From Malachius bipustulatus (lineage: Eukaryota > Arthropoda > Insecta > Coleoptera > Melyridae): a stretch of 64,000 nucleotides of DNA. Under the pieces are notes generated by a model. It worked only from the letters and a program-made list of their open reading frames with translations, searched no databases and had not been told where the DNA came from. Positions 8,909 through 17,737 of the stretch are shown piece by piece. The position numbers and the translations under genes are program-made. The stretch spans positions 6,448,001 to 6,512,000 of the forward strand of contig OU342635.1 in NCBI GenBank assembly GCA_910589415.1. The letters run 5' to 3'. Position 1 is the first letter of the stretch. Each line of letters starts with the position of its first letter.

Positions 8909-11900
8909 ATGGTAATTAATTATTCAACAGAGGCCGTACCATATTTAGTAATATTAAACGTAGAGGGAATTCCAAGAAAATGCTTATTAGACACCGGAGC
9001 TTCAGCCTCGCTCATTAGAAAAAGCATAGTACCAACCTACGCCAATCGTCGTTCCACTGAAGATCTGGTAAAATTGGTAGGAGTGACAGGACATGCCTTA
9101 CAATTACATGGAGTCATCGATGTGACTATTGATGTTAAGCCTAAGAAAAGAGGAGAAGCAAAAGCGTCCCTTATTATCGTAGACGACAGCTTGTTTCAGG
9201 AAGCAGACATATTACTGGGCAGAGATTTTCTTAGTCAACAGGCTTGCACCTTCCAGTACAATCCAGCAGCAGCGCCAAAATTGCACTTGTGGGGCGTGAC
9301 GTTAGTAGTGTTGACAAACGAAGAAGCAGAACATGAACTCCGAGGAATACGAGTGTATATGGTGAATAGGGAGACCAATAGAAACCGCTCTGAACCAGCC
9401 GACAACAGAAACAGAAGTTACGAGAGTATTTCAGGAAGAAATTACCACAAGGACATCGGCAAGGCCAGGAATGCCGGAAGCAAGGTCACGAAGAGTAGTT
9501 CAGGATATGGACATGGGAGAAATCTAGGTAGCAGACAAAACCGCACATTGCCCCAACCTTTTATTAGATTTGTCTCAGGAGGAATTCAACAAGATGATAC
9601 GAAAGTAAACAACATTACAGAACAAGCAGGAGCAAGGGAATGCCACGATGAGCTGAAGACAACAATAAATGAAAGTTATGGCTCTACGTACGGAGCTGGG
9701 ATGAAGATAATGCTGCAGATGGGATTCCAACCGGGAAAAGGCTTGGGAAGGGACCTGCAAGGAATAACTTCACCTATTGGAACTTCCCTGAGGAAAGGAA
9801 GAGGAGCGATTGGAGCATATGGACCCGAGAAACACGATTCCAGGAATAATAAAGGTTTACAGGAACTGGGTTCCAAGAATAATACAGGATTACAGGAGCA
9901 GGGCTCCAGGAATAATAAAAGTTTACAGGAACAGGGTTCCAGAAATAATACAGGATTACAGGAGCAGGGCTCCCGGAATAATAAAAGTTTACAGGAACTG
10001 AGTTCCAGGAATAATGAAGGTTTACAGGAGCAGGGCTCCAGGAATAATAAAAGTTTACAGGAACTGAGTTCCAGGAATAATGAAGGTTTACAGGAGCAGG
10101 GCTCCAGGAATAATAAAGGTTTACAGGAACTGGGTTCCAGGAATAATGAAGGTTTACAGGAGCAGGGCTCCAGGAATAATAAAGGTTTACAGGAACTGGG
10201 TTCCAGGAATAATGAAGGTTTACAGGAGCAGGGCTCCAGGAATAATAAAGGTTTACAGGAACTGGGTTCCAGGAATAATGAAGGTTTACAGGAGCAGGGC
10301 TCCAGGAATAATAAAGGTTTACAGGAACTGGGTTCCAGAAATAATACAGGATTACAGGAGCAGGGCTCCAGGAATAATAAAGGTTTACAGGAACAGGGTT
10401 CCAGGAATAATGAAGGATTACAGGAGCAGGGCTCCAGGACTAATACAGGATTACAGGACCAAGGTTCCGGAAATAATACAGGAATACAGGAACAAGGTTT
10501 AGAAAACAAAGAAGAGAAAGACGTCTTAACTGAAACCGAGGTCATACTCGAAGTCGAAATGACAATCCAATCCAGAGGACAAACGATCGTACCCGGAAAA
10601 TGTAAGCACACCATTACAGGAAAAGTTCTAGTAATTGAGCCTTTAGAGACGGAACAACAAGGACTTCTAGTAGCCCGAATGGTGGCAGAAACCCAAGATA
10701 CAGTATCTGTAATAGTGATGAACCCCACGGAACGCGAGATAACTTTACAGAAGAATACAAACATTGCAATAGCACATAGTGGAGAAGAAATGACGGAACA
10801 GATTGTAGGAGAGGTTAATGGAGTGACAACGACCGGCAAGGTTGTGGAAAAAAGGAAATTTCAGATGGAACATTTAGACACGCGAGATCAGGAGAAGTTA
10901 GAGAAACTGTTGGATGAATTCAAGGATTTATTTCAAGAGGAAGGGGAAAAACTATCAACAACTAGTCAAGTGAAGCATCACATTTTCCTCGAAGCAGGGG
11001 CTAAACCAATTTGCAAACCGCCCTACAGAATACCGTTCCACAAGAGAGAGAAGGTTCAAAGTGAGTTAGACAAATTAATGGAACAAGGAATAATCCGCCC
11101 TTCCAGCAGCCCATGGTCTGCTCCTGTAGTACTAGTAGTCAAACAGTTACCCGACGGAACGGAGAAGCTGCGGCTATGTATAGACTACAGAGGGTTGAAT
11201 GCAGTCACGCAGAAAGAATATTACCCATTACCAAATATCGCTGACATAACACAAGTTTATACACCAGGGAAGGAGATGTTGTTTACGACAGTGGACATCA
11301 CGCAAGCCTACCACCAGATAGAAATGGAAGAACAAGCCATACCGCTAACAGCGTTCTCTACCTATAACGACCACTATGAATATACGAAAATGCCATTTGG
11401 ACTTTGTAATGCCCCCGCGACGTTCCAACGATTTATGTCAACCATTATGTCTGGATTGATAGGAGACATCTGTATGGTATATCTGGATGACGTCATCATA
11501 TTCAATGCTGGAGGTGTAGACGAGCATTTGAAGCGATTAACAAAGGTTTTTGAAAGACTTCGAGCGGCGAACATCAAGCTCAAGGCAGAAAAATGTGATT
11601 TCTTGAAGAGGCAGGTGAAATATTTAGGACATATACTGTGCCAGACCGGAGTAAAACCTGATCCACAAAAGATCGAAGTCATCAAGGAATTCCCAATTCC
11701 TAGAAACGTGAGAGGTGTACGTTCATTCTTAGGAATCGTGAACTTTTATAGAAGATTTATCCCAAATATAGCTAAGATTGCAGCTCCGTTGACAAACTTA
11801 ACGAAGAAGGGTGTACCATTCAAAGTTACAACCGATGTATTAAATGCCATAGACGAACTAAAGGCGTCGTTAACGTCAGAATCGATACTTATTTTCCCTG

Positions 11901-14614
11901 ACATCACTCAACCATTTGTGCTAGAAGTGGACGCGAGCGGAACTGGAATGGGAGCCATTTTGAGCCAATCACGCAACGGCCATGAGAAACCAATAGCTTA
12001 TGCAAGCAAACAATTTACTAAGGCCCAATTGAATTATATAACTACGGAGAAAGAACTGGCTGCGGTCATGTTTGGAGTAAACCAGTTTAGATGTTTCTTG
12101 TATGGGAAGAAATTTGTTATCATCACAGACCACCGTCCTCTGAAGTGGGTAATGAACATGAAAGATCCAAGTTCGAGATTAACGAGATGGGCTATGCAAT
12201 TAGGTACTTATGAATATGAAATCATTCACCGTCCAGGTCGAATACATGGCAACGCTGATAGTCTGAGCCGAATGCATAACGACGAAGATAATTATCTAAA
12301 TGTCACGTACGAAGACTTTAAAGCATACCAGCAACAACATGATATACCCATCGCGAAAAATGTTGAGATACGACAGGGAAACATCTTCACTACACCGGAG
12401 GGGCATGCCCTTGCAAATTGTGTATCCCAAGATTTCGCCATGACCAAAGGAATAGCACTAGAATTCAGAAGACTTTACGGATCGATCAATGAATTAAAAC
12501 AACAGAACAAGAATTTAGGAGAGATCGCACAACTAAATTTGCCAACAAGAAACATTTATTACTTGATCACCAAGGGACGACTTTATCAAAAACCCACCTA
12601 CGAGCTGTTATGGACAACACTGGTAAATCTAAAGCAGATCTGTAAAGATAACAATGACACGCACCTGGCCATTCCGAAATTAGGTTGCGATGAAGATAAA
12701 TTAGATTGGGGAGAAGTAAAAGATATGGTAAATTTTCTGTTCTTCAATTCGGATGTGCAGGTAAGCATCTATGATCATGAAAGTACATCTGCTAACAGAG
12801 CAACAGTGAACGTAGTCCAACCGGACTTAGCATGGGAACCCATGTGGGATAAGGAAAGGATAAAGACATTACAGGAACGAGATGACTACTGCAGAATAGT
12901 GCTACAACAATATCATAATGAAGATCCAGAGACCTTAGAAAAATACTACATAGACAAGGATGGTATACTATACCTAACACGAAATCAAGATCATGAAGAT
13001 TTGTTACTGTTACCCAAATCAATGAGGAAAGAAGTATTTCAGGAATTCCATGATTCACCATTAGTCGGACACCCTGGACAAGAGAAGACGCTTAGCATCA
13101 TCCAGAGAAGATTTTATTGGTTAACCATGAGAAAGGATGTTATCGAATATTGTAGAAGTTGCGAGAAGTGTCAAGAAAGGAAAACATCCCCACACTTAGG
13201 AAAGGCACCCCTAAAAACTTTCCGCAATTCGTCAAGACCATTCGAAACAATATCCGTTGATATAGTAGGTCCATTGGTAAGCACATATAAAGGAAATCGA
13301 TACATACTCACCGTACTAGATCTGTTCACCAAATATCCGGAAGCAATACCTCTGCCCGATCACAAAGCCGACACAGTGGCGAGAGCGTTTGTAGAGCATG
13401 TAATAACAAGGCACGGAACACCAAGTAAATTACTAAGTGATCTTGGAACAGAATTTACCTCAAAGCTAATGAAAGAAGTTTGCAAGTTATTGGGGATTCG
13501 CCAAATACACACCGCAAGTTATTCACCACAAGAAAATGGCAGTATCGAACGGATGCATCGGGATATGAAGATTATGTTATCACATTATATAGAAAAGAAT
13601 CAACGAGACTGGGATGACTATATACCATACATATTGATGGCCATAAGAGGAAGAGTGCACTCGTCGACAGGACATAGTCCGTTCTATCTCATGCACGGAC
13701 GAGAGCAGAAATTACCCGTGGACGATTTTATAGCATCATCTAGAAGAAGATATAATTACGACGAAAACTTCTCAGCAGAACTTTCAGAAAGATTTAAGAA
13801 TGTGTATCAAACGGTTAGTGAAAGTTTGGAGAAAGCCGGTGTCAAGAGGAAGGTTCAGTACGACAAGAAGACTAAAGAGAAACATTTTAGCGAAGGAGAT
13901 TTTGTATACATCAAAAACATGGCTGCAAAGTTGGGACATTCAAGAAAATTGAGCGCCGCTTGGCTCGGACCCATGGAAATAGTCAAGAAATTAGGAGAGA
14001 AAACATTCGTTGTAAAGCACCAAACCAAACAGAAGGAATACACGGTCATGATTGATAGAATGAAACCGTATGTAGAGAGACTTTCTCCTCAGGACATCCC
14101 CCGACTGAAAGAAATAACCAGACCGGTTACCAAACGTAAAGCCAACATCGATAAGTATGTGGACCACCATGAGGACGATATTGAAGAAGAAGAAGACGAG
14201 AACGAAGAGGAGACAGAAGAAGAAGACGAAGAATTTGACGAAGACGAATATGTCCTGGAACAAGAGACACGACACGGTAGGAAGAATAAGAATTCAAAAA
14301 CTGTCAGAAAAACGAGAAGAGAAGTCGACCTTGATACTTACTCGACAGACGAAAGTAGTTCGGAGAGCAGTGAATATGACTTAAATGACGACTCAGAACC
14401 AAAGGATAAGGATGTACGAAAGGAGGAGCGACGAGTACGAGAATATACCCAGACCTACTTGCCCTACTGCCCGCAAGTTCTGTATTATCCGGCACCTGCC
14501 ATGATAGCTCAACAGCCTGAGGTAAGAGTCAGAGTACCAGCTAGGTATCCTCCTGACAGAATTCCTAGAAGATCTACCAGAGCGAGACGGCCACCGGTCC
14601 GCCTAGATTTGTAA
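8909..14614 (+). CDS. pol: Pol polyprotein: protease, G-patch, repeats, RT, RNase H, macrodomain, integrase
   Basis: A 1,901-aa frame counted from the first ATG; it is open from 8765 and probably entered by -1 frameshift at 8807. Domains in order: aspartic protease with LLDTGAS (Asp28); G-patch (about 257-303); 20 repeats of 11 residues (311-530); reverse transcriptase with the catalytic box YLDD (858-861); RNase H with VDAS (Asp1008), TDHRPLKW and NADSLS; a TARG1-like macrodomain (about 1152-1290); integrase with its His1381/His1388 zinc finger and a DD35E triad Asp1451, Asp1511, Glu1547; a GPY/F-like module near AAWLGPMEIV; and a highly acidic tail (about 1750-1790). The core order is standard for Ty3/gypsy. 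The G-patch, the repeats and the macrodomain are not. No stop or frameshift is seen, so it appears functional. Confidence 0.95.
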   Translation: MVINYSTEAVPYLVILNVEGIPRKCLLDTGASASLIRKSIVPTYANRRSTEDLVKLVGVTGHALQLHGVIDVTIDVKPKKRGEAKASLIIVDDSLFQEADILLGRDFLSQQACTFQYNPAAAPKLHLWGVTLVVLTNEEAEHELRGIRVYMVNRETNRNRSEPADNRNRSYESISGRNYHKDIGKARNAGSKVTKSSSGYGHGRNLGSRQNRTLPQPFIRFVSGGIQQDDTKVNNITEQAGARECHDELKTTINESYGSTYGAGMKIMLQMGFQPGKGLGRDLQGITSPIGTSLRKGRGAIGAYGPEKHDSRNNKGLQELGSKNNTGLQEQGSRNNKSLQEQGSRNNTGLQEQGSRNNKSLQELSSRNNEGLQEQGSRNNKSLQELSSRNNEGLQEQGSRNNKGLQELGSRNNEGLQEQGSRNNKGLQELGSRNNEGLQEQGSRNNKGLQELGSRNNEGLQEQGSRNNKGLQELGSRNNTGLQEQGSRNNKGLQEQGSRNNEGLQEQGSRTNTGLQDQGSGNNTGIQEQGLENKEEKDVLTETEVILEVEMTIQSRGQTIVPGKCKHTITGKVLVIEPLETEQQGLLVARMVAETQDTVSVIVMNPTEREITLQKNTNIAIAHSGEEMTEQIVGEVNGVTTTGKVVEKRKFQMEHLDTRDQEKLEKLLDEFKDLFQEEGEKLSTTSQVKHHIFLEAGAKPICKPPYRIPFHKREKVQSELDKLMEQGIIRPSSSPWSAPVVLVVKQLPDGTEKLRLCIDYRGLNAVTQKEYYPLPNIADITQVYTPGKEMLFTTVDITQAYHQIEMEEQAIPLTAFSTYNDHYEYTKMPFGLCNAPATFQRFMSTIMSGLIGDICMVYLDDVIIFNAGGVDEHLKRLTKVFERLRAANIKLKAEKCDFLKRQVKYLGHILCQTGVKPDPQKIEVIKEFPIPRNVRGVRSFLGIVNFYRRFIPNIAKIAAPLTNLTKKGVPFKVTTDVLNAIDELKASLTSESILIFPDITQPFVLEVDASGTGMGAILSQSRNGHEKPIAYASKQFTKAQLNYITTEKELAAVMFGVNQFRCFLYGKKFVIITDHRPLKWVMNMKDPSSRLTRWAMQLGTYEYEIIHRPGRIHGNADSLSRMHNDEDNYLNVTYEDFKAYQQQHDIPIAKNVEIRQGNIFTTPEGHALANCVSQDFAMTKGIALEFRRLYGSINELKQQNKNLGEIAQLNLPTRNIYYLITKGRLYQKPTYELLWTTLVNLKQICKDNNDTHLAIPKLGCDEDKLDWGEVKDMVNFLFFNSDVQVSIYDHESTSANRATVNVVQPDLAWEPMWDKERIKTLQERDDYCRIVLQQYHNEDPETLEKYYIDKDGILYLTRNQDHEDLLLLPKSMRKEVFQEFHDSPLVGHPGQEKTLSIIQRRFYWLTMRKDVIEYCRSCEKCQERKTSPHLGKAPLKTFRNSSRPFETISVDIVGPLVSTYKGNRYILTVLDLFTKYPEAIPLPDHKADTVARAFVEHVITRHGTPSKLLSDLGTEFTSKLMKEVCKLLGIRQIHTASYSPQENGSIERMHRDMKIMLSHYIEKNQRDWDDYIPYILMAIRGRVHSSTGHSPFYLMHGREQKLPVDDFIASSRRRYNYDENFSAELSERFKNVYQTVSESLEKAGVKRKVQYDKKTKEKHFSEGDFVYIKNMAAKLGHSRKLSAAWLGPMEIVKKLGEKTFVVKHQTKQKEYTVMIDRMKPYVERLSPQDIPRLKEITRPVTKRKANIDKYVDHHEDDIEEEEDENEEETEEEDEEFDEDEYVLEQETRHGRKNKNSKTVRKTRREVDLDTYSTDESSSESSEYDLNDDSEPKDKDVRKEERRVREYTQTYLPYCPQVLYYPAPAMIAQQPEVRVRVPARYPPDRIPRRSTRARRPPVRLDL
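9680..9820 (+). other. G-patch domain in pol, directly after the protease region
   Basis: The segment around GAGMKIMLQMGFQPGKGLG, continuing into a GITSPI block and a KGRGAIG block, fits the G-patch consensus: glycines at regular spacing, an aromatic after MG, a G-x-GLG core, then PI. G-patch domains bind RNA and activate DEAH helicases, and one follows the protease in betaretroviruses. Its place here, between protease and RT, is comparable. RNA binding or a role in reverse transcription is inferred. Confidence 0.85.
9839..10498 (+). repeat. 20 tandem 33-bp units coding for 11-residue repeats inside pol
   Basis: The unit codes for SRNNxGLQEQG or SRNNxGLQELG variants. Alternate units pair into a 66-bp higher-order repeat in the middle, indicating recent unequal crossing-over or slippage. 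Because 33 is divisible by three and the unit has no stops in several frames, long shadow frames appear in other frames on both strands. The repeat is hydrophilic, rich in Gln, Asn and Gly, and probably a flexible linker. Confidence 0.95.
12362..12778 (+). other. TARG1/OARD1-type macrodomain within pol, between RNase H and integrase
   Basis: Residues about 1152-1290 follow the whole TARG1 fold pattern: RQGNIFTTPEGHALANCVSQ, MTKGIALEF, YGSINELKQQ, IYYLITKG, QKPTYE, PKLGCDEDKLDW, and a final VQVSIYD strand. Human TARG1 uses Lys84 and Asp125 to remove ADP-ribose from acidic residues. Here Lys1222 (LITKG) and Asp1263 (GCDEDKLDW) align with them, with the same separation of 41. The glycine-rich loop differs, TKG for the usual GAG. 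Activity against ADP-ribosylated protein or nucleic acid is inferred from these residues. Confidence 0.92.
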
Positions 14615-15476
14615 AACCAGTAACAACCTGAAGATAAAAACAGTTCCTGTCACTTGGAAGAGTCGGACGAAGGAAGAAACCGAAAGATAGGGTGACTGTT
14701 CGGCAAGCAAGCCATGAAATCGAGTCAGCTGGGAGACAGAAACTATCCGTATAAATTTATTGTTGTAAATTATTTAACCATTCAGTAATTAATAAATAAA
14801 GAAGTAATAATTGAAACCCGATATTAAATTTTGGTTGTACCCTTGTCAAAAAGTAATGAAGTATCTGAGGCTTAATATTAAATTTTGATTGTAACCTTGT
14901 TGAAGACGAGTTGGCTACTCATTGTAGTAGGCACCTGGTCTGTTCGTTACGGCTAAATGCTAATGAACAAAAGTAGTTAAGATTAGAGTAGGTACTATGT
15001 AGATACTAAGGTGATTAGAAAATAGAAAGGGGTCATCAGCACTACCATGTATCTTAGCATAGGTAACTCTGTGTGTGTAAAGTTGTTAAATAATCATTAA
15101 CTGAGTAGTGGTTTTGCTCTATCTCAGGACAGGAGGAAGGTCAATGCCAGCATCTAGTGAAGACGCGTTCTTTACTCTTTATGAGTATGTTTTTTCCTTC
15201 CTATCGGGCAGATCGTGACTCCTTCTTGGGATGGATTAAACTCTGTTACTCGGTAATCATGTATGAGTATGTGTAGCATAGGGATGAGGTTGAAGAATTT
15301 TCAATCAGATGTAGGTAACTTGTAGAAAAGACGACCATGTTAATTGAGTTCATGTTCTAGCGGAATAAACTCGCAAGTGGTAGCCGAGTGATAGACTGCT
15401 GAAAACTGTGCTTCGGAAAGGTAAAGTGTACGCGAAGACAATCCATATGGTTAGGAAGTGAAAGTGATCAAACTCG
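14615..15476 (+). other. Non-coding spacer between pol and env
   Basis: No credible coding frame. A 27-bp imperfect direct repeat containing ATATTAAATTTTG lies at about 14820 and 14875. In related elements env is made from a spliced RNA; an acceptor here is likely but I could not assign one. Confidence 0.5.
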
Positions 15477-15518
15477 GTGCACCAAACTATTAAACGGGAA
15501 AAATCGAGAACGGTCAAG

Positions 15519-17510
15519 ATGAAGTTCTTCGTGTTGTTAAGTCTCTGTGTAATGAACATTATCAAAGCGGAAGGACTTGTAGCATACGACTGTGAAGACC
15601 AGAGGGTCAACCTCACAATGATTTCCATAAAGGACGTTGCAAAGTGCCCGGAACCTGAATCGGAGTACCTTGTTGAGAAGATACGGATCAAGGTTATACA
15701 GCGGAATGAGATCAGATTACATCACGTAATGACTTGTCTAGTAGAAGTAGTACAGATGAAAATGCATTGTGGACATTGGTCCCACAGTTCATTAGTCAGC
15801 CAGAGCATGTCCAGTTACATCCACCAGTTAGGAGCTGAGGAATGCCGCAACGTCCATCGGTACAGATCGCTTCAATTATTTCACCATCAAATTGGCCAGA
15901 TAACTATGAATGGGAGCACTTCAGCTTCCGTGACGATCGCCGGAGAGGTAGATGCAAATGGAGACTGTAACGGGGTTACCTATCAAGAAGGCGTAAACAC
16001 TTGGCAAGATGTTGTTGTGGTAGCCGCCATAACTTTAAACGTACGAGATTACTTCACCAAGGTTAGGATCAACGACAATGAGATAAGTTTGCTAGGAGGA
16101 GTAACCTGTCCGTTTATGTCAGGTTATTGTTTCGACTCGGTGTTGGGAGAGACAGTCTGGGACGAGGAGAATAAGAATGATTGCCAGCCCAGTTATACGC
16201 TGTTGTACAACGGAGCAGCCAGGAAAGTTACAAGCCGATCCACGAAGGAAGAAACACTAGTTGTCGAGAACGCTGAGAAGATATTTGCGGTAAATCTTGT
16301 CAAAACAAAGTTGGTTTGCGGAGAAGAAGTGTGGCAGACAGAACATCCCAGATTGATGGTACTGATAGGAGATAATGACTTTTCCACCACCTCTAAAATG
16401 AGTTTGATTCCTGAAAACACTGATTTAATGATGTACGTGAATAGTAAATTCATGTACATCGAACAAGCATACAAGAGGGAACTAGAGAAGATTTACTTAG
16501 ACGTAATTCACCGTCGGTGTTTGCTACAGCGGGAAATCTTGAGAAATCGCTTACTGATGGCACCGTTCTCACCTAATACTGTAAGTCAACTACTGCAGAA
16601 TGAACCTGGTTACGTAGGCAGAGTGCTGGGCGAAGTCCTATATATAATGAGATGTATACCCAAGATTGTTACAATCAGGAGAACATCAGAATGTTTTCAC
16701 GAGCTACCAGTGCAGTTAGACGAAAGAAACTTGTTTATGGCCCCAATAACTCACGTATTGCAGGAGACAGCTGAGCAAATAGATTGTAATGCTGCAGCAC
16801 CGCCATTATATGAAATAGACAACGAATGGATAGGACTCACTCCATTCCCCACCGTAAAGAGAGAACCTAAGAAACTACAGGTCCAACCATATCCAACGTT
16901 ACAATTTCAACCCATCCTCCCAGTCGGACAAGCAGGACTCTACACCCAAGAAGAAGTGGGACAGGTGCAGCGCATACTAACATTTGGTATCGAGCGGAAG
17001 GCAGTGGAAAACATAATAACGCGTCGTGTAGCGGGATTAGACACTAGCGGTCAAGGCTATTCGGTCCTTCGTATTTTCAATACGGACGAAATAAAGGAAC
17101 TCGCACATTCATCCATGAAACAAATGTGGGGATGGTTCGTAGATCTAGGAACCTTCATCAGTGGGATCATGGGATTTTACTTCATCTTCAAACTTTGCAA
17201 GTACGCGATCGGTGTGATCATAAACGGTTTACATCTTTACCAAACACTTGGGTGTGGACTACAATTAATTGCTTGTGTGTGGAACTCGCTTGCAATGATA
17301 TTAGTGCAGAGACATTTAAGAAACAAAAATGGGCAGCACACAGTGGCGTCCGAGGTAGGAATCGCTACGGAAGCCGAATTGGAACATACAACCGCCGCGA
17401 AATGTTCTCGCGTAGAAGAAGGTCGGGCCCCGAAACTATATCCGACCTTGACATTGACCCAGCCGGAGTCACACTGGACAGATCATGTTACACCTACCAC
17501 GAGCGAGTGA
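15519..17510 (+). CDS. env: Envelope-like glycoprotein
   Basis: Read from the ATG at 15519 it is 663 aa; an upstream in-frame ATG at 15477 would bury the signal peptide. The N-terminus (MKFFVLLSLCVMNIIKAEG) is a good signal peptide. The ectodomain is cysteine-rich and opens with VAYDCEDQRVNLTMISIKD. A long hydrophobic region near the C-terminus (about 17124-17310) gives one or two membrane spans, followed by a cytoplasmic tail. I see no RxxR cleavage site followed by a fusion peptide as in errantivirus F-type envelopes. The opening resembles glycoproteins of the chuvirus/mononega-like arthropod virus group as I remember them. That class assignment is tentative; envelope identity itself is well supported by position, signal peptide and anchor. 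Confidence 0.82.
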   Translation: MKFFVLLSLCVMNIIKAEGLVAYDCEDQRVNLTMISIKDVAKCPEPESEYLVEKIRIKVIQRNEIRLHHVMTCLVEVVQMKMHCGHWSHSSLVSQSMSSYIHQLGAEECRNVHRYRSLQLFHHQIGQITMNGSTSASVTIAGEVDANGDCNGVTYQEGVNTWQDVVVVAAITLNVRDYFTKVRINDNEISLLGGVTCPFMSGYCFDSVLGETVWDEENKNDCQPSYTLLYNGAARKVTSRSTKEETLVVENAEKIFAVNLVKTKLVCGEEVWQTEHPRLMVLIGDNDFSTTSKMSLIPENTDLMMYVNSKFMYIEQAYKRELEKIYLDVIHRRCLLQREILRNRLLMAPFSPNTVSQLLQNEPGYVGRVLGEVLYIMRCIPKIVTIRRTSECFHELPVQLDERNLFMAPITHVLQETAEQIDCNAAAPPLYEIDNEWIGLTPFPTVKREPKKLQVQPYPTLQFQPILPVGQAGLYTQEEVGQVQRILTFGIERKAVENIITRRVAGLDTSGQGYSVLRIFNTDEIKELAHSSMKQMWGWFVDLGTFISGIMGFYFIFKLCKYAIGVIINGLHLYQTLGCGLQLIACVWNSLAMILVQRHLRNKNGQHTVASEVGIATEAELEHTTAAKCSRVEEGRAPKLYPTLTLTQPESHWTDHVTPTTSE

Positions 17511-17723
17511 GTAACGGACAGGTCATGAAGTGTTGTTCGACATCATAGTGTTGATAGTCCCTAGAACATCAGAATATGTAAAGGAAACAGTAATCTTAGG
17601 ATTAATATAACTTGTTGAGAAGGGACCAGGATCCCTTATTATATTGTATGTACTTTAGTTTTGGACAACCTCAGCTCTAGTTTGGAAAAAAGTAATACGC
17701 TGGAATACGTAGTTACTTTTTAT
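17511..17723 (+). other. 3' untranslated spacer of the retroelement
   Basis: About 210 bp between the env stop and the polypurine tract; no coding frame or other signal seen. Confidence 0.5.
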
Positions 17724-17734
17724 AAAGGGGGAAG
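17724..17734 (+). other. Polypurine tract
   Basis: AAAGGGGGAAG lies three bases before the 3' LTR, the expected site for plus-strand DNA priming. Confidence 0.85.
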
Positions 17735-17737
17735 CTA

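Noticed and set aside
9839..10498. CRISPR-like regular repeat pattern
   Set aside because: Units are contiguous with no unique spacers, are in frame with pol, and the DNA is eukaryotic.
9810..10502. Sense-strand alternative frames of 63 and 140 codons in the repeat array
   Set aside because: Same cause as the antisense frame: repeat unit length divisible by three.
9676..10839. 387-codon antisense open frame across the pol repeat array
   Set aside because: It is a by-product of 33-bp repeats without stops in that frame; the product is a monotonous Cys/Pro/Leu repeat with no relation to known proteins, and the sense frame is clearly pol.
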